A DNA stretch of 64,000 nt from Flavobacteriaceae bacterium UBA980 (lineage in GTDB: Bacteria; Bacteroidota; Bacteroidia; Flavobacteriales; Flavobacteriaceae). This document shows, one piece after another, positions 44,293 to 53,043 of the stretch. The stretch covers positions 40,488 to 104,487 of the forward strand of contig DBBQ01000038.1 in NCBI GenBank assembly GCA_002292265.1, written 5' to 3'. A model generated the notes under the pieces. The model did not search any database and was not told where the DNA came from. It saw only the letters and a program-made list of their open reading frames with translations. Made by a program: the position numbers and the translations under genes. Position 1 is the first letter of the stretch. Each line of letters opens with the position of its first letter.

Positions 44293-45751
44293 TGATTTCT
44301 GGTGCTTTAAAAAGTCCTATAGTATTGATCACTACTTGAGCTTTGGTATCGGTTACCTTAAAACGTACGGCTTCGATACTTTGGGTTTCAAATCGAATCA
44401 AGCGTTTGTTTCCAACGGTAGATCCTTCATAAATTTTCTTCCAAGTTCCTTCGGTCATTACCTCAAAAGTAAACGCTTTGATACGCTGTCCTAAGGGAAT
44501 GTACTCCTGTATCATAAACGTATTGGCCGCTATTGGCTTTTCAAGAGTAACGCTTATGGTGGGTTGTGAATCCGCAGAAGTTGCTGCCCAATAGGAATTT
44601 AAATCCTCATCCAGCAACTGTTTCTTTGGAAAACCATTTACTTCAGAAGAAGTAGTTACCTTTTGATTTAACAGGTAATTTTTTGAAAAAGTTTCTTTTA
44701 AAAAAGTAGCCATAGCATTTAAACTAGCAACTTCATTTTCGTGAACCAACCCTCGTGTATCTACGGGTAAATTCAACAGGAGCGAACTGTTTAAGCCCAC
44801 TGAATTATAATAGATATCTACTAATTTAGATAACGACTTTACTTGGTCATCTTGTTCAGGATGATAGTACCATCCGGGGCGTATGGACACATCGGTTTCT
44901 GTGGGCACCCAGTGGGTTCCGTTTTCTTGACCGGATGCAAAACGCTGGAAATCAGGCATTCCCCCGTAAACACTATCTCGGAAAATGGGAGACCACGTGG
45001 TCTCATTGGCATACCCTTTTTCATTTCCTACCCAACGGATGTCGGGTCCTGCATCGCTAAAAATAACGGCCTGAGGCTGCAGTTCTCTTACCAAACCAAT
45101 GGTATTGGGCCAGTCATAATAGGTGCGTTTGTCCACGCGTCGCTCTTCATTCGCTCCTCCGTAATATCCATCTCCCCCATTAGCTCCGTCAAACCATACT
45201 TCAAAAATTTCACCGTATTCAGTTAAGAGCTCGGTCAATTGATTTCTGAAATACGTAATGTATTCTTGCTTTCCATAATCTGGATGATTTCGATCCCAAG
45301 GGGAAAGGTAGATTCCAAACTTGAGTCCGTATTCTTTACACGCCTCTGAGAGTTCTCGAATCAAATCTCCCTTCCCCTTCCTCCAAGGAGAATTTTTTAC
45401 AGAATGTTCTGTATAGTTACTCGGCCACAAACAAAATCCGTCGTGGTGTTTTGCTGTAATGATGATGCCCTTCATCCCTGCCTCTTTAGCTACTCGTGCC
45501 CATTGACGAGTATCCAATTCAGTAGGGTTAAATTGCTGGGGCTGTTCATCTCCAAAACCCCATTCCTTGTTGGTAAACGTATTCATATTAAAATGAATAA
45601 AGGCGTAGTACTCCAACTCTTGCCAAGCCATTTGATAGGCGTTGGGCACAGGTTCAACAGCTGCAATGGTACTTCGTTTTTTGGTACAACTCATTAAAAA
45701 CCCTACAAAAAGAAGGGTGACAACTAACTTATTACGGGTAACTATTTTCAC
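44285..45751 (-). CDS. GH29 alpha-L-fucosidase with C-terminal F5/8-type (discoidin-like) domain, lipoprotein
   Basis: 488 residues from GTG 45751, which follows the upstream sulfatase stop by 4 bases and opens a lipoprotein signal (VGFLMSC). The longer frame to 45817 lies inside that sulfatase. The GH29 barrel contains YYAFIHFNMNTFTNKEWGFG, ITAKHHDGFCLWPS, KFGIYLSPWDRNHPDYG and the nucleophile Asp in FEVWFDGANG. The IYLSPWDRNHP block resembles subfamily B enzymes acting on branched alpha-1,3/1,4-fucose. Residues ~365-488 form a discoidin-like carbohydrate-binding domain (LLDEDLNSYWAA and others). Confidence 0.9.
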   Translation of the reverse strand: MKIVTRNKLVVTLLFVGFLMSCTKKRSTIAAVEPVPNAYQMAWQELEYYAFIHFNMNTFTNKEWGFGDEQPQQFNPTELDTRQWARVAKEAGMKGIIITAKHHDGFCLWPSNYTEHSVKNSPWRKGKGDLIRELSEACKEYGLKFGIYLSPWDRNHPDYGKQEYITYFRNQLTELLTEYGEIFEVWFDGANGGDGYYGGANEERRVDKRTYYDWPNTIGLVRELQPQAVIFSDAGPDIRWVGNEKGYANETTWSPIFRDSVYGGMPDFQRFASGQENGTHWVPTETDVSIRPGWYYHPEQDDQVKSLSKLVDIYYNSVGLNSSLLLNLPVDTRGLVHENEVASLNAMATFLKETFSKNYLLNQKVTTSSEVNGFPKKQLLDEDLNSYWAATSADSQPTISVTLEKPIAANTFMIQEYIPLGQRIKAFTFEVMTEGTWKKIYEGSTVGNKRLIRFETQSIEAVRFKVTDTKAQVVINTIGLFKAPEINE

Positions 45752-45755
45752 GTTT

Positions 45756-47237
45756 CTATTTTTTAAATTTTGGATCGATAAATTCCCAATCACGGATATG
45801 CGGATGGCGGTGGGCAAGCCGCTGTAAGGAATCTATTTTTTGAATGACTTCTGGTTGTCTTGCGGCAAGATTTTCGGTTTCACGAGGGTCGTTTTTTAAA
45901 TTGTAAAGTTCCCAAGCCGCCATAGGATTGGTTTTCATGTCAATTTTCACCCCTTTCCAATCTCCCATTCGCACTGCAATTTGTCCTCTTTTTTCAGGAT
46001 ATTCGAAATACAGATACGGATGGTTTTTTTGTCCTTCTTTTCCTAATAATTCGGGGAGTAAGGAAATCCCATCAGGTGAAGTGGGCTCTTGCCCCGAAAG
46101 TTCTGCGAAGGTATTGTACATGTCCCAATGTCCGGAAACCAAATCGGAAGTTTGACCTGGCTTGATTTTATTTTTCCAATAGGCAATAAAAGGCACTCGA
46201 ATACCTCCTTCATACACATCCATTTTTAAACCTCGAAACCCAGCAGCACTGTTAAAATAGTCTGCATCGATACCTCCCGCAAAGGTGGGTCCGTTGTCGC
46301 TTGAGAACAGAATCAAGGTGTTTTCCTCTTGTCCCCGCGCTATGACGGCTTCCCAAATTTTACCCACCTCACTATCCAAGTGGGTAATCATCGCAGCATA
46401 GGCAGAAAACGGATATTGGTGGGCGGTGTAGCCTTGGTTTCCGTAGTAGGGTTGTTCCTCAAACTGTCCTTGGTATTGCAACACTAAACTGTCTGGAACT
46501 TGAAGTGAAACGTGCGGTATGGGAGAAGGGTAATACAAGAAAAAAGGCTTTTCCACAGCGGTGGTATCCAAAAAGTGAAGTGCTTTTTCAATCATTCGAT
46601 CGGGGGCAAAGTCGTTTCCTTTAAATTGATCAAAAGCCGCTTGATCACTTCCTTCCTTAATTTGGTTGTGCACCAAAAAATAGTCGTTGTCTAAAGAGGC
46701 AACTTTGTCATTTTCCCATAGGTGGGTGGGATAGTAGTTATGAGCTTGTTTTTGATCAAGATAGCCGTAGTAATAATCAAATCCTTGCAGCAAAGGGCTC
46801 CCAGTGGTTCCGTTCATCCCCAACCCCCACTTACCAACCATAGCCGTTTGGTAGCCTGCTTTTTTCAGCATTTTCGCTAAAGTAGGAGTAGTTTCAGGAA
46901 TGGGCATTTGACCGCCTTCTTTATCATCTGCAAACTGACCCAATTCGTAATTCCCACGAATGTAAGCATGCCCCGCATGGGTTCCTGTGAGCAACATATA
47001 ACGAGACGGCGCGCAAACAGGTGCACCGGTATAATGTTGGGTAAACCGCATTCCCCCTGCTGCTAAACGATCTAAGTGGGGCGTTTTAATTTTTTCTTGA
47101 CCATAGGCCCCGAGTTCTCCATAGCCCAAATCATCTGCAAAAATATAAATGATGTTTGGGGCTGGTGCCTTTACTGCTTGGGGATTCTTGCATCCAAAAA
47201 AACAAATTCCCAAAAGGATGAGTACACTTTTTTTCAC
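45756..47237 (-). CDS. Sulfatase (arylsulfatase A-like, family S1), lipoprotein
   Basis: 493 residues with a lipoprotein signal (LLGICFFGCKN). IIYIFADDLGYGELGAYGQ is the N-terminal metal motif, and CAPSR (in PVCAPSRYMLLTG) carries the catalytic cysteine for formylglycine formation. MVGKWGLG and LILFSSDNGPT complete the site. It differs clearly from the neighbouring sulfatase in motif detail, so the two probably attack different sulfate positions. It lies 2 bases after the DUF5009 gene and 4 bases before the fucosidase, within one operon. Confidence 0.92.
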   Translation of the reverse strand: MKKSVLILLGICFFGCKNPQAVKAPAPNIIYIFADDLGYGELGAYGQEKIKTPHLDRLAAGGMRFTQHYTGAPVCAPSRYMLLTGTHAGHAYIRGNYELGQFADDKEGGQMPIPETTPTLAKMLKKAGYQTAMVGKWGLGMNGTTGSPLLQGFDYYYGYLDQKQAHNYYPTHLWENDKVASLDNDYFLVHNQIKEGSDQAAFDQFKGNDFAPDRMIEKALHFLDTTAVEKPFFLYYPSPIPHVSLQVPDSLVLQYQGQFEEQPYYGNQGYTAHQYPFSAYAAMITHLDSEVGKIWEAVIARGQEENTLILFSSDNGPTFAGGIDADYFNSAAGFRGLKMDVYEGGIRVPFIAYWKNKIKPGQTSDLVSGHWDMYNTFAELSGQEPTSPDGISLLPELLGKEGQKNHPYLYFEYPEKRGQIAVRMGDWKGVKIDMKTNPMAAWELYNLKNDPRETENLAARQPEVIQKIDSLQRLAHRHPHIRDWEFIDPKFKK

Positions 47238-47239
47238 AG

Positions 47240-48334
47240 TTAAATTTTTATAAAAATCTGTTTTTTATATAGCCAATAGCATAAATACCAAAGCCCTAAC
47301 AACACAAAAAATCCTGAGGTAAGAGACGCAAACCAAGGAGAAAAACCTCCAATTAAACTGTTGGAAAAAGGGGTTATTATTTTTAAAAACAAGGTCCCTC
47401 CTCCCAAAGAAGCAAAGAGGTAGATAAAGAGTGGATTGACTCCAACCACTCGGAATACTAAAATCTTTTTTACAAGTGCTTTGATATCAATCAACCAAAA
47501 GCAAAAGGCCAAAGCGAGAAACGTCCATCCTGCAGAAAGTAAGACAAAAGAAGTTGTGGAAATACGCTTGATAACTGGAGTAAAAAAAGTAGAGAGGTAA
47601 CCAAGAATTAAGGTTATAATTCCTGCGAGAATTAACTTTTTTAGTTTTTCTACCTGCGTAGAATTGTTCATCAACCATTTTCCGGCAACGACTCCCCAAA
47701 GCGTGTGAGCAGTGGTTGGAACAGCATTAAAAGCAGCCCAATGCCCCCCGTATTCGTAACCACTAATCAAAATATTAAACCACGCTCCAAAATTCTCGCC
47801 TGCCACAAAAGCTTGATCAAACCCTACAACAGGAAAAAAGCGGTAGAGTGAATCGGAGATTAAAATAATGCCAAAACCAGCACTGATTTGAACCCAAGAG
47901 TCTTGTTTTAGCAAAAGAAATGAAATCAAATAAGTAAACGATAATTGGGCCAGTACATTATCAAACTGAAACACAATTTTCTCTGGCCCGATACAATAGA
48001 GTCCCCAACCAAAAAGCAAGAGTAAAAAAGCCCTTCGAAATGCGTGCTGACGAATTTTGATTTCGCTGTCTCCTCTCTTTTTCCTGTTGGCATAGGACAA
48101 TGGAATGGAGACCCCAACTATGAACATAAAAAAGGGTTGTACCAGATCCCAAAAATGTAAGCCTTCCCATTTCGCATGATGAAAAAGGAAATCCATTACT
48201 GCAGTAAACTGCTCATTTCCAGAATCCATTAAGACTTCAAAAAGATGTGAAAATTCTGCAATTAGTAAAAACATAACAAAACCTCTAAAAAAATCTAAAG
48301 AAGCCAACCGGTGATTTAATTTCGCTGAACTCAT
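47240..48334 (-). CDS. DUF5009 / HGSNAT-like acetyltransferase family membrane protein
   Basis: 364-residue polytopic membrane protein. The N-terminal motif LASLDFFRGFVMFLLIAEFS is typical of DUF5009/HGSNAT-catalytic proteins, followed by FWDLVQPFFMFIVGVSIPLSY and about ten hydrophobic helices. The human relative acetylates terminal glucosamine of heparan sulfate across a membrane. In bacteria the family is common in glycan-utilisation loci and may move acetyl groups on or off sugars. It overlaps the upstream fucosidase by 4 bases (ATGA). Confidence 0.85.
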   Translation of the reverse strand: MSSAKLNHRLASLDFFRGFVMFLLIAEFSHLFEVLMDSGNEQFTAVMDFLFHHAKWEGLHFWDLVQPFFMFIVGVSIPLSYANRKKRGDSEIKIRQHAFRRAFLLLLFGWGLYCIGPEKIVFQFDNVLAQLSFTYLISFLLLKQDSWVQISAGFGIILISDSLYRFFPVVGFDQAFVAGENFGAWFNILISGYEYGGHWAAFNAVPTTAHTLWGVVAGKWLMNNSTQVEKLKKLILAGIITLILGYLSTFFTPVIKRISTTSFVLLSAGWTFLALAFCFWLIDIKALVKKILVFRVVGVNPLFIYLFASLGGGTLFLKIITPFSNSLIGGFSPWFASLTSGFFVLLGLWYLCYWLYKKQIFIKI

Positions 48335-49671
48335 CGTAGTACAATTTTAATTACAGTATCAATGTCATCTTTGGCGAGTTTAGAAACATCAATTGCCAAT
48401 CCGAAAGAATCGTTCCTATAGGGAAGTTTTGTGTTGGTTTTCATATCGTAAATCCCTTTAATTCGAACGGGAACCTCATCGGCATGGATGATCTCAACAC
48501 TGGGGTTTAACAAGTGTACAAAAACGGATTTCCCTTTTTGTGTAGAAACAAAATCATCGTTTGCTGGGATGGGCCCCTTACGTGTTCCATATATAGTGTT
48601 CCCATACTCCTTTAACCAGGCTCCCATAGCTTTCAAGGAGGTTTGATGTTTAGGTTGAATTTTTCCGTTGGGCATGGGACCTACATTTAAAAGCAAGTTG
48701 CTTCCATAGCCTGCGGCTTTGATTAAATAATGAATGAGTTCTTTGTCTGTTTTGTGCTTGCGGTCTTGAAGATTGAAACCCCATGATCCATTGATGGTCT
48801 CACAAACTTCTAGGGGTACAGCGCCAATTTGATCTGCTGGCGTTCCCCAACCCGTCGTATTCTTTCCCGGTAAATCTTTTTCAAACATCTGAAAATCCTC
48901 CCCATCAATAACTCCGATGTGGTGGTTGTTTCCGATCAGTGCTTGGGGTTGTATTTCGTGAATCATCCCATAGATTTCATCGTAATGCCAATCTACTTTG
49001 ACTTTTCCAAAGGTTTTTCCATCCCATTCTTTTTGATCCCAATGTCCGTCAAACCAAATCCCTCCAATCTCTCCGTAATTAGTGAGCAATTCTTTAAGCT
49101 GGCCTTTCATAAAGGCGATATAGTCTTCCCATTGTCCCTCACCACGACCTTGAATACCAGTTCCTGTTCTTCCCCTAGGGTAGTAATCGTCTCGATTCCA
49201 ATCTAGAAGGGAATAATAGAAAAACAATTTGATTCCCTGTTTGCGACATTCTTCAGCAAGCGCTTTTAAAACATCTTTACCATAAGGGGTACTGTCCACA
49301 ATATCATAGTCGGTCATTTGCGAATCAAACATGGAAAAACCATCGTGATGGCGACTGGTAATGGTAATGTATTTCATCCCTGCCTCTTTGACCATTGTTA
49401 CCCACTCCACCGGATCAAAATCTATGGGATTGAAGAAAGTCGGTAATTTTTCGTACTCTTCCACACTTATGTTTTGGTTGTTCATCACCCATTCTCCATC
49501 ACCGAGAATGCTGTAGACCCCCCAATGAACAAAAAGCCCAAAACGGGCGTCTTGAAACCAGGAACGTGCCTCTATATTTTCTGGGCTGGGCTGGTAGTTT
49601 TGAGCCCTCATTTTGGCTGTGAATAAGCAACAAAAAGTTGCCACAAAAAGAGCGGAAGATCTTAAATTCAT
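48331..49671 (-). CDS. GH29 alpha-L-fucosidase, exported
   Basis: 446 residues with a cleavable signal peptide (SALFVATFCCLFTAKMRAQ). Catalytic-barrel motifs are ARFGLFVHWGVYSILGDGEW near residue 40, ITSRHHDGFSMFDS near residue 97, and the nucleophile Asp in GGIWFDGHWD. The single-barrel layout and the HWGVYS block resemble subfamily A, in contrast to the second GH29 of this operon. It likely removes terminal fucose outside the cytoplasm. It is the first gene of the minus-strand operon, divergent from the SGNH esterase across a 91-base gap. Confidence 0.92.
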   Translation of the reverse strand: MNLRSSALFVATFCCLFTAKMRAQNYQPSPENIEARSWFQDARFGLFVHWGVYSILGDGEWVMNNQNISVEEYEKLPTFFNPIDFDPVEWVTMVKEAGMKYITITSRHHDGFSMFDSQMTDYDIVDSTPYGKDVLKALAEECRKQGIKLFFYYSLLDWNRDDYYPRGRTGTGIQGRGEGQWEDYIAFMKGQLKELLTNYGEIGGIWFDGHWDQKEWDGKTFGKVKVDWHYDEIYGMIHEIQPQALIGNNHHIGVIDGEDFQMFEKDLPGKNTTGWGTPADQIGAVPLEVCETINGSWGFNLQDRKHKTDKELIHYLIKAAGYGSNLLLNVGPMPNGKIQPKHQTSLKAMGAWLKEYGNTIYGTRKGPIPANDDFVSTQKGKSVFVHLLNPSVEIIHADEVPVRIKGIYDMKTNTKLPYRNDSFGLAIDVSKLAKDDIDTVIKIVLR

Positions 49672-49762
49672 GGGAATTATTAATTTACTTGATTGTTTAA
49701 ATTAATTGTTTTATTCTCCGTTAAGATAGTAAAAAAACCTAATTTTAAACAAAATCAAACCG

Positions 49763-50446
49763 ATGTCTACTCTACTCAAACCCTTTCTTTTACTTACTGT
49801 AATTTTTATGATGAATAGCCTGAATGCGCAAGACTGGCCAAATTTTAAAGAATTTCAAGAAGCCAATGCCCGTTTACTACAAGTAAAGCAAAACGAGAAG
49901 CGAGTCGTTTTTATGGGAAACTCGATAACCATTGGCTGGCTTCAAACCCATCCTAATTTTTTTAAAAATAAACCTTACGTAAATCGGGGGATCAGCGGAC
50001 AGACAACCCCGCAAATGTTGGTTCGCTTCCGTGCAGATGTAGTGGATTTGGACGCTGCAGCAGTGGTCTTACTTGCAGGGACCAATGACATTGCTGGAAA
50101 TACAGGCCCCGTGACTTTGGAAATGATTTTAGACAATATTAAATCGATGACTGAAATTGCGCAAACAAACGATATAAAGGTCATTTTGTGCTCTGTACTT
50201 CCCGCTTTCGACTACCCTTGGCGTCCTGGGTTGGCCCCAAATGTCAAAATTCCGAAACTTAACAAAATGATCAAACGGTACGCAGAAGAAAGTGGCGCCT
50301 ATTACCTAGATTATTTTACTGCTTTAGAAGATGGAAACAACGGCATGATCAAAGAATACACTACTGATGGTGTTCATTTGACTCTGGAAGGATATCAGGT
50401 CATGGAACCCTTAGTTGAAAATGCACTACAAAAAGTTTTAAATTAA
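49763..50446 (+). CDS. SGNH/GDSL hydrolase (probable carbohydrate esterase), exported
   Basis: 227 residues with a signal peptide ending near MMNSLNAQ. All SGNH blocks are visible: the nucleophile Ser in VFMGNSITIGW (block I), Gly in NRGISGQTTPQML (block II), Asn in LLAGTNDIAGN (block III) and the Asp/His pair in DGVHLTLEGYQVM (block V). Relatives remove acetyl groups from glycans, including sialic acids. The sialidase gene starts at the base after its stop codon, so coupled expression and a de-O-acetylation role before sialidase action are reasonable inferences. Confidence 0.9.
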   Translation: MSTLLKPFLLLTVIFMMNSLNAQDWPNFKEFQEANARLLQVKQNEKRVVFMGNSITIGWLQTHPNFFKNKPYVNRGISGQTTPQMLVRFRADVVDLDAAAVVLLAGTNDIAGNTGPVTLEMILDNIKSMTEIAQTNDIKVILCSVLPAFDYPWRPGLAPNVKIPKLNKMIKRYAEESGAYYLDYFTALEDGNNGMIKEYTTDGVHLTLEGYQVMEPLVENALQKVLN

Positions 50447-51589
50447 ATGAAACACTCGATTCTTTTCCTACTTTCTGGAGTATGCCTATTTTTTGCTTGC
50501 CAAGCCCCCAAAGAACAAGCTTCTGTAGTTTTATTTGAAAACGGAACATGGAACTACAATTGTTACCGCATTCCTGCAATCGTCAAAGCTCCAGACGGGA
50601 GTCTTCTCGCCTTTGCAGAGGGACGTCTTGAAAACTGTGGTGATTTTGGAAATGTTGATATTCTCCTTAGGCGCAGTGAAGACGGAGGAAAAAATTGGTC
50701 AAAAATGGAAGTTGTTGCTGATTTTGGAGTGTTACAGGCGGGCAATCCTGCACCTGTTGTAGACTATTTTGATCCGGACTATCCTCAAGGCAGAATCTTT
50801 TTATTTTACAACACTGGTGATGTTTCTGAACAAGACATGCGTTTGGGAAAAGGAACACGGGAAGTACATTATATTACCAGTGTGGATCAAGGAAAAACCT
50901 GGTCCAAACCTACTAACATTACCGAAGAAGTCCATTTTAATAAAACTACCACCCAGGGGCATCTTGACTGGCGAACACATGCCAGTTCGCCTGGTCATGC
51001 ATTGCAATTTAAAAGAGGGACGTATCAAGGACGTATTTATATCCCTGCCAATCATTCCACAGGGGAACCGCAAGATGGATTTAACGAATATCGCGCTTAT
51101 GGATTTTATTCCGATGATCATGGAAAAACCTGGTCTGTAAGTCCAGATATAGACGTACCCTCGTCTAACGAGGCCATTGGTGTGGAACTTCCCAACGGGG
51201 ATTTGATGCTCAACATCAGAGAGCAAAATGGAAAAACCAAACAGCGCTTAGTAGCTCTTAGCTCCGATGGAGGAGCTTCGTGGAAAGAAACCTATTTTGA
51301 TCCTTCCTTAATCACCCCTGTATGTCAATCCAGTATTCTTTTATTTGAACAAAAAAGTCAATCCCTATTAATTTATTCAGGTCCTAACAGTCCAGATAAA
51401 AGAGAAAAAATGACCTTAAAATTTAGCCTAGATGGCGGAAAAAGCTGGGTAAAAGAGAAAGAAGTGTATGCGGGTGGCGCTGCTTATTCCGACTTGGTTC
51501 AAGTGGATGAAGAACAAGTGGGACTTTTTTACGAAAAAGAGTTTAAGCAATTGGTTTATCAAGTTTTCACTCCGAAAGCAATCCTCTAG
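50447..51589 (+). CDS. Exo-alpha-sialidase (GH33), lipoprotein
   Basis: 380 residues with a lipoprotein signal (LFFACQ). The six-bladed sialidase layout is marked by the YRIP motif (NCYRIPAIVKAPDGS near residue 41) and five Asp-box repeats: SEDGGKNW, SVDQGKTW, SDDHGKTW, SSDGGASW and SLDGGKSW. FAEGRLENCGDFGNVD follows the arginine-bearing YRIP block. It releases terminal sialic acids at the cell surface. No sialic-acid lyase, kinase or transporter genes are in the window. Its last codons overlap one arm of an inverted repeat. Confidence 0.92.
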   Translation: MKHSILFLLSGVCLFFACQAPKEQASVVLFENGTWNYNCYRIPAIVKAPDGSLLAFAEGRLENCGDFGNVDILLRRSEDGGKNWSKMEVVADFGVLQAGNPAPVVDYFDPDYPQGRIFLFYNTGDVSEQDMRLGKGTREVHYITSVDQGKTWSKPTNITEEVHFNKTTTQGHLDWRTHASSPGHALQFKRGTYQGRIYIPANHSTGEPQDGFNEYRAYGFYSDDHGKTWSVSPDIDVPSSNEAIGVELPNGDLMLNIREQNGKTKQRLVALSSDGGASWKETYFDPSLITPVCQSSILLFEQKSQSLLIYSGPNSPDKREKMTLKFSLDGGKSWVKEKEVYAGGAAYSDLVQVDEEQVGLFYEKEFKQLVYQVFTPKAIL

Positions 51590-51599
51590 GAGTGAAAAC
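51563..51599. repeat. 11-bp inverted repeat at the sialidase/DUF2911 convergent junction
   Basis: GTTTTCACTCC (51563-51573) pairs with GGAGTGAAAAC (51589-51599) over a 15-base loop. It overlaps the sialidase stop codon and lies 9 bases before the convergent DUF2911 stop. It probably serves as a transcript end for one or both genes, though no strong T-run follows on either strand. Confidence 0.5.
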
Positions 51600-51607
51600 A
51601 GGAAGTC

Positions 51608-52138
51608 TTATTTTGTAAAGGAAACTTTCGCTCGGTAATACCCCCAACCCAAATGAAGATCTACCCCTGAAGTTCCTTTTTCAAAAGCCATAGAAAAGGC
51701 TTCTAAAGATTCATTTCCTTCGGTTAATGGGACATTGACCCGTGCTACATCCATATTCTGATTGTAACTGTAAGCACCCCAAACATGAGTCGCTTTGTTG
51801 ATGATAATTGTCATCTGTTCTCCATTAGGAATTGCGTAAAGTGTATAGGAACCCGCAGCTAATTTTGTACTTCCTACTTTCATAGGAGTGTATAAAGTAA
51901 GTTCTGTGGACTCATTGGCACCCATTCTCCAAATTTTTCCTTCGGGAACTAAAGTCGTGATATCTCTCCCTTTAAGTTGTGGTCTGCTGTACAAAACACG
52001 AGCCAACTTGTTGGTTTCTTTGTTGCTCGCCGGGTACTCAATCATATCTAAAGGGCTTTTATCCAATCCTCTAAAGCTTTGTGCTTGGAGCATACCCCCT
52101 ACAAGTAGTACTAGTGAAAGTGTAATTAATTTTTTCAT
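51608..52138 (-). CDS. DUF2911 domain-containing exported protein
   Basis: 176 residues with a signal peptide (LSLVLLVGGMLQAQ). The DUF2911 pattern includes SPLDMIEYPASN, RVLYSRPQLKGRDI, GKIWRMGANESTELTL, GSYTLYAIPNGEQMTIIIN and WGAYSYNQNMDVARVNVP. The function is unknown; the family is widespread in Bacteroidota and predicted to be periplasmic. It lies 64 bases downstream of the EEP-family gene on the same strand. Confidence 0.9.
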   Translation of the reverse strand: MKKLITLSLVLLVGGMLQAQSFRGLDKSPLDMIEYPASNKETNKLARVLYSRPQLKGRDITTLVPEGKIWRMGANESTELTLYTPMKVGSTKLAAGSYTLYAIPNGEQMTIIINKATHVWGAYSYNQNMDVARVNVPLTEGNESLEAFSMAFEKGTSGVDLHLGWGYYRAKVSFTK

Positions 52139-52202
52139 GATATTGTTGTTTTTTTTCGAAACGAAGATAAAATAAGTTTAGAGAAAGTGACAAAAAGTTC
52201 TG

Positions 52203-53033
52203 TTAAAATGAACAGGCTAGGTAAACGGGGTGATGGTCTGATGCCCAACGTCCTTCTGGTGTTTTGATCCACAGCTGTGCTGCTTTTTTAACCGTAAATC
52301 CCTTTTGAAAAATGTAATCAATTCTGCGTTCCTCATTGTTTTCTGTATCAAACCCCGTAAAGGTTCCATAGGTGAAATCACTTTTGGGAAGTTCAAGGAG
52401 TACATCTTCAAACGCCGCTTGAAAAATTTGAATGGGTAGGGTCTCCGGAGTCAGATTGAAATCTCCTGTAATGACAGTAGGCAAGCCGCGTGGGTTGAGC
52501 TGTTTTATTTTTTTGAGGATCAGGTTTGCGGCTTCCGCTCTAGCTTTAACTCCCACATGGTCAAAATGGGTATTGAATACCCAAAGTTGTTTTTTTGTCT
52601 GGCGGTGCTCAAAACGGGCATAGGTACAAATACGTTCCAGTGCCGCATCCCATCCTACAGAAATTTGTTCTGGAGTTTCTGAAAGCCAAAACGTATCGGA
52701 TTCCAACAAATTCAAAGCTGACTTGCGATAAAAAATAGGACTGTATTCTCCTTTTGTTTTACCATCTTCACGACCTACTCCTACATAAGCATAGTCTTCT
52801 AAAGTTGAAGTAAGGTCATTCAATTGATTGTGCAACACTTCTTGCATCCCCACTACATCTGGGGTATTTTGGAGAAAATAATCCATCAGCGTTTCTTTCC
52901 GAAACTTCCATTGGTTTTTTCCATCTTCGGGATTGTCATACCGGATATTATAAGAGAGAATCTCCAAGTCCGGTGTTTGTTCAGTAGGAGGGTACGAACT
53001 TAAAAAACAGAGGAAAACAAAAATTAGTTGCAC
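52203..53033 (-). CDS. Endonuclease/exonuclease/phosphatase (EEP) family protein, exported
   Basis: 276 residues starting at GTG 53033, ten bases after the stop of the upstream amidohydrolase gene; no ATG is available. A short hydrophobic signal precedes the EEP core. Core motifs are LSYNIRYDNPEDGKNQW, DVVGMQEVL (metal Glu), NTHFDHVGVKAR, ITGDFNLTPET, RIDYIFQKG and the final SDHHPVYL (Asp-His). The family covers nucleases, phosphatases and sphingomyelinases; an exported phosphodiesterase is likely. Confidence 0.85.
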   Translation of the reverse strand: MQLIFVFLCFLSSYPPTEQTPDLEILSYNIRYDNPEDGKNQWKFRKETLMDYFLQNTPDVVGMQEVLHNQLNDLTSTLEDYAYVGVGREDGKTKGEYSPIFYRKSALNLLESDTFWLSETPEQISVGWDAALERICTYARFEHRQTKKQLWVFNTHFDHVGVKARAEAANLILKKIKQLNPRGLPTVITGDFNLTPETLPIQIFQAAFEDVLLELPKSDFTYGTFTGFDTENNEERRIDYIFQKGFTVKKAAQLWIKTPEGRWASDHHPVYLACSF

Positions 53034-53043
53034 AAGAGTCAGA

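Noticed and set aside
44981..45751. Start of the second GH29 gene at 45817
   Set aside because: It would overlap the upstream sulfatase by about 60 bases and put non-signal sequence before the lipoprotein signal; GTG 45751 fits better.
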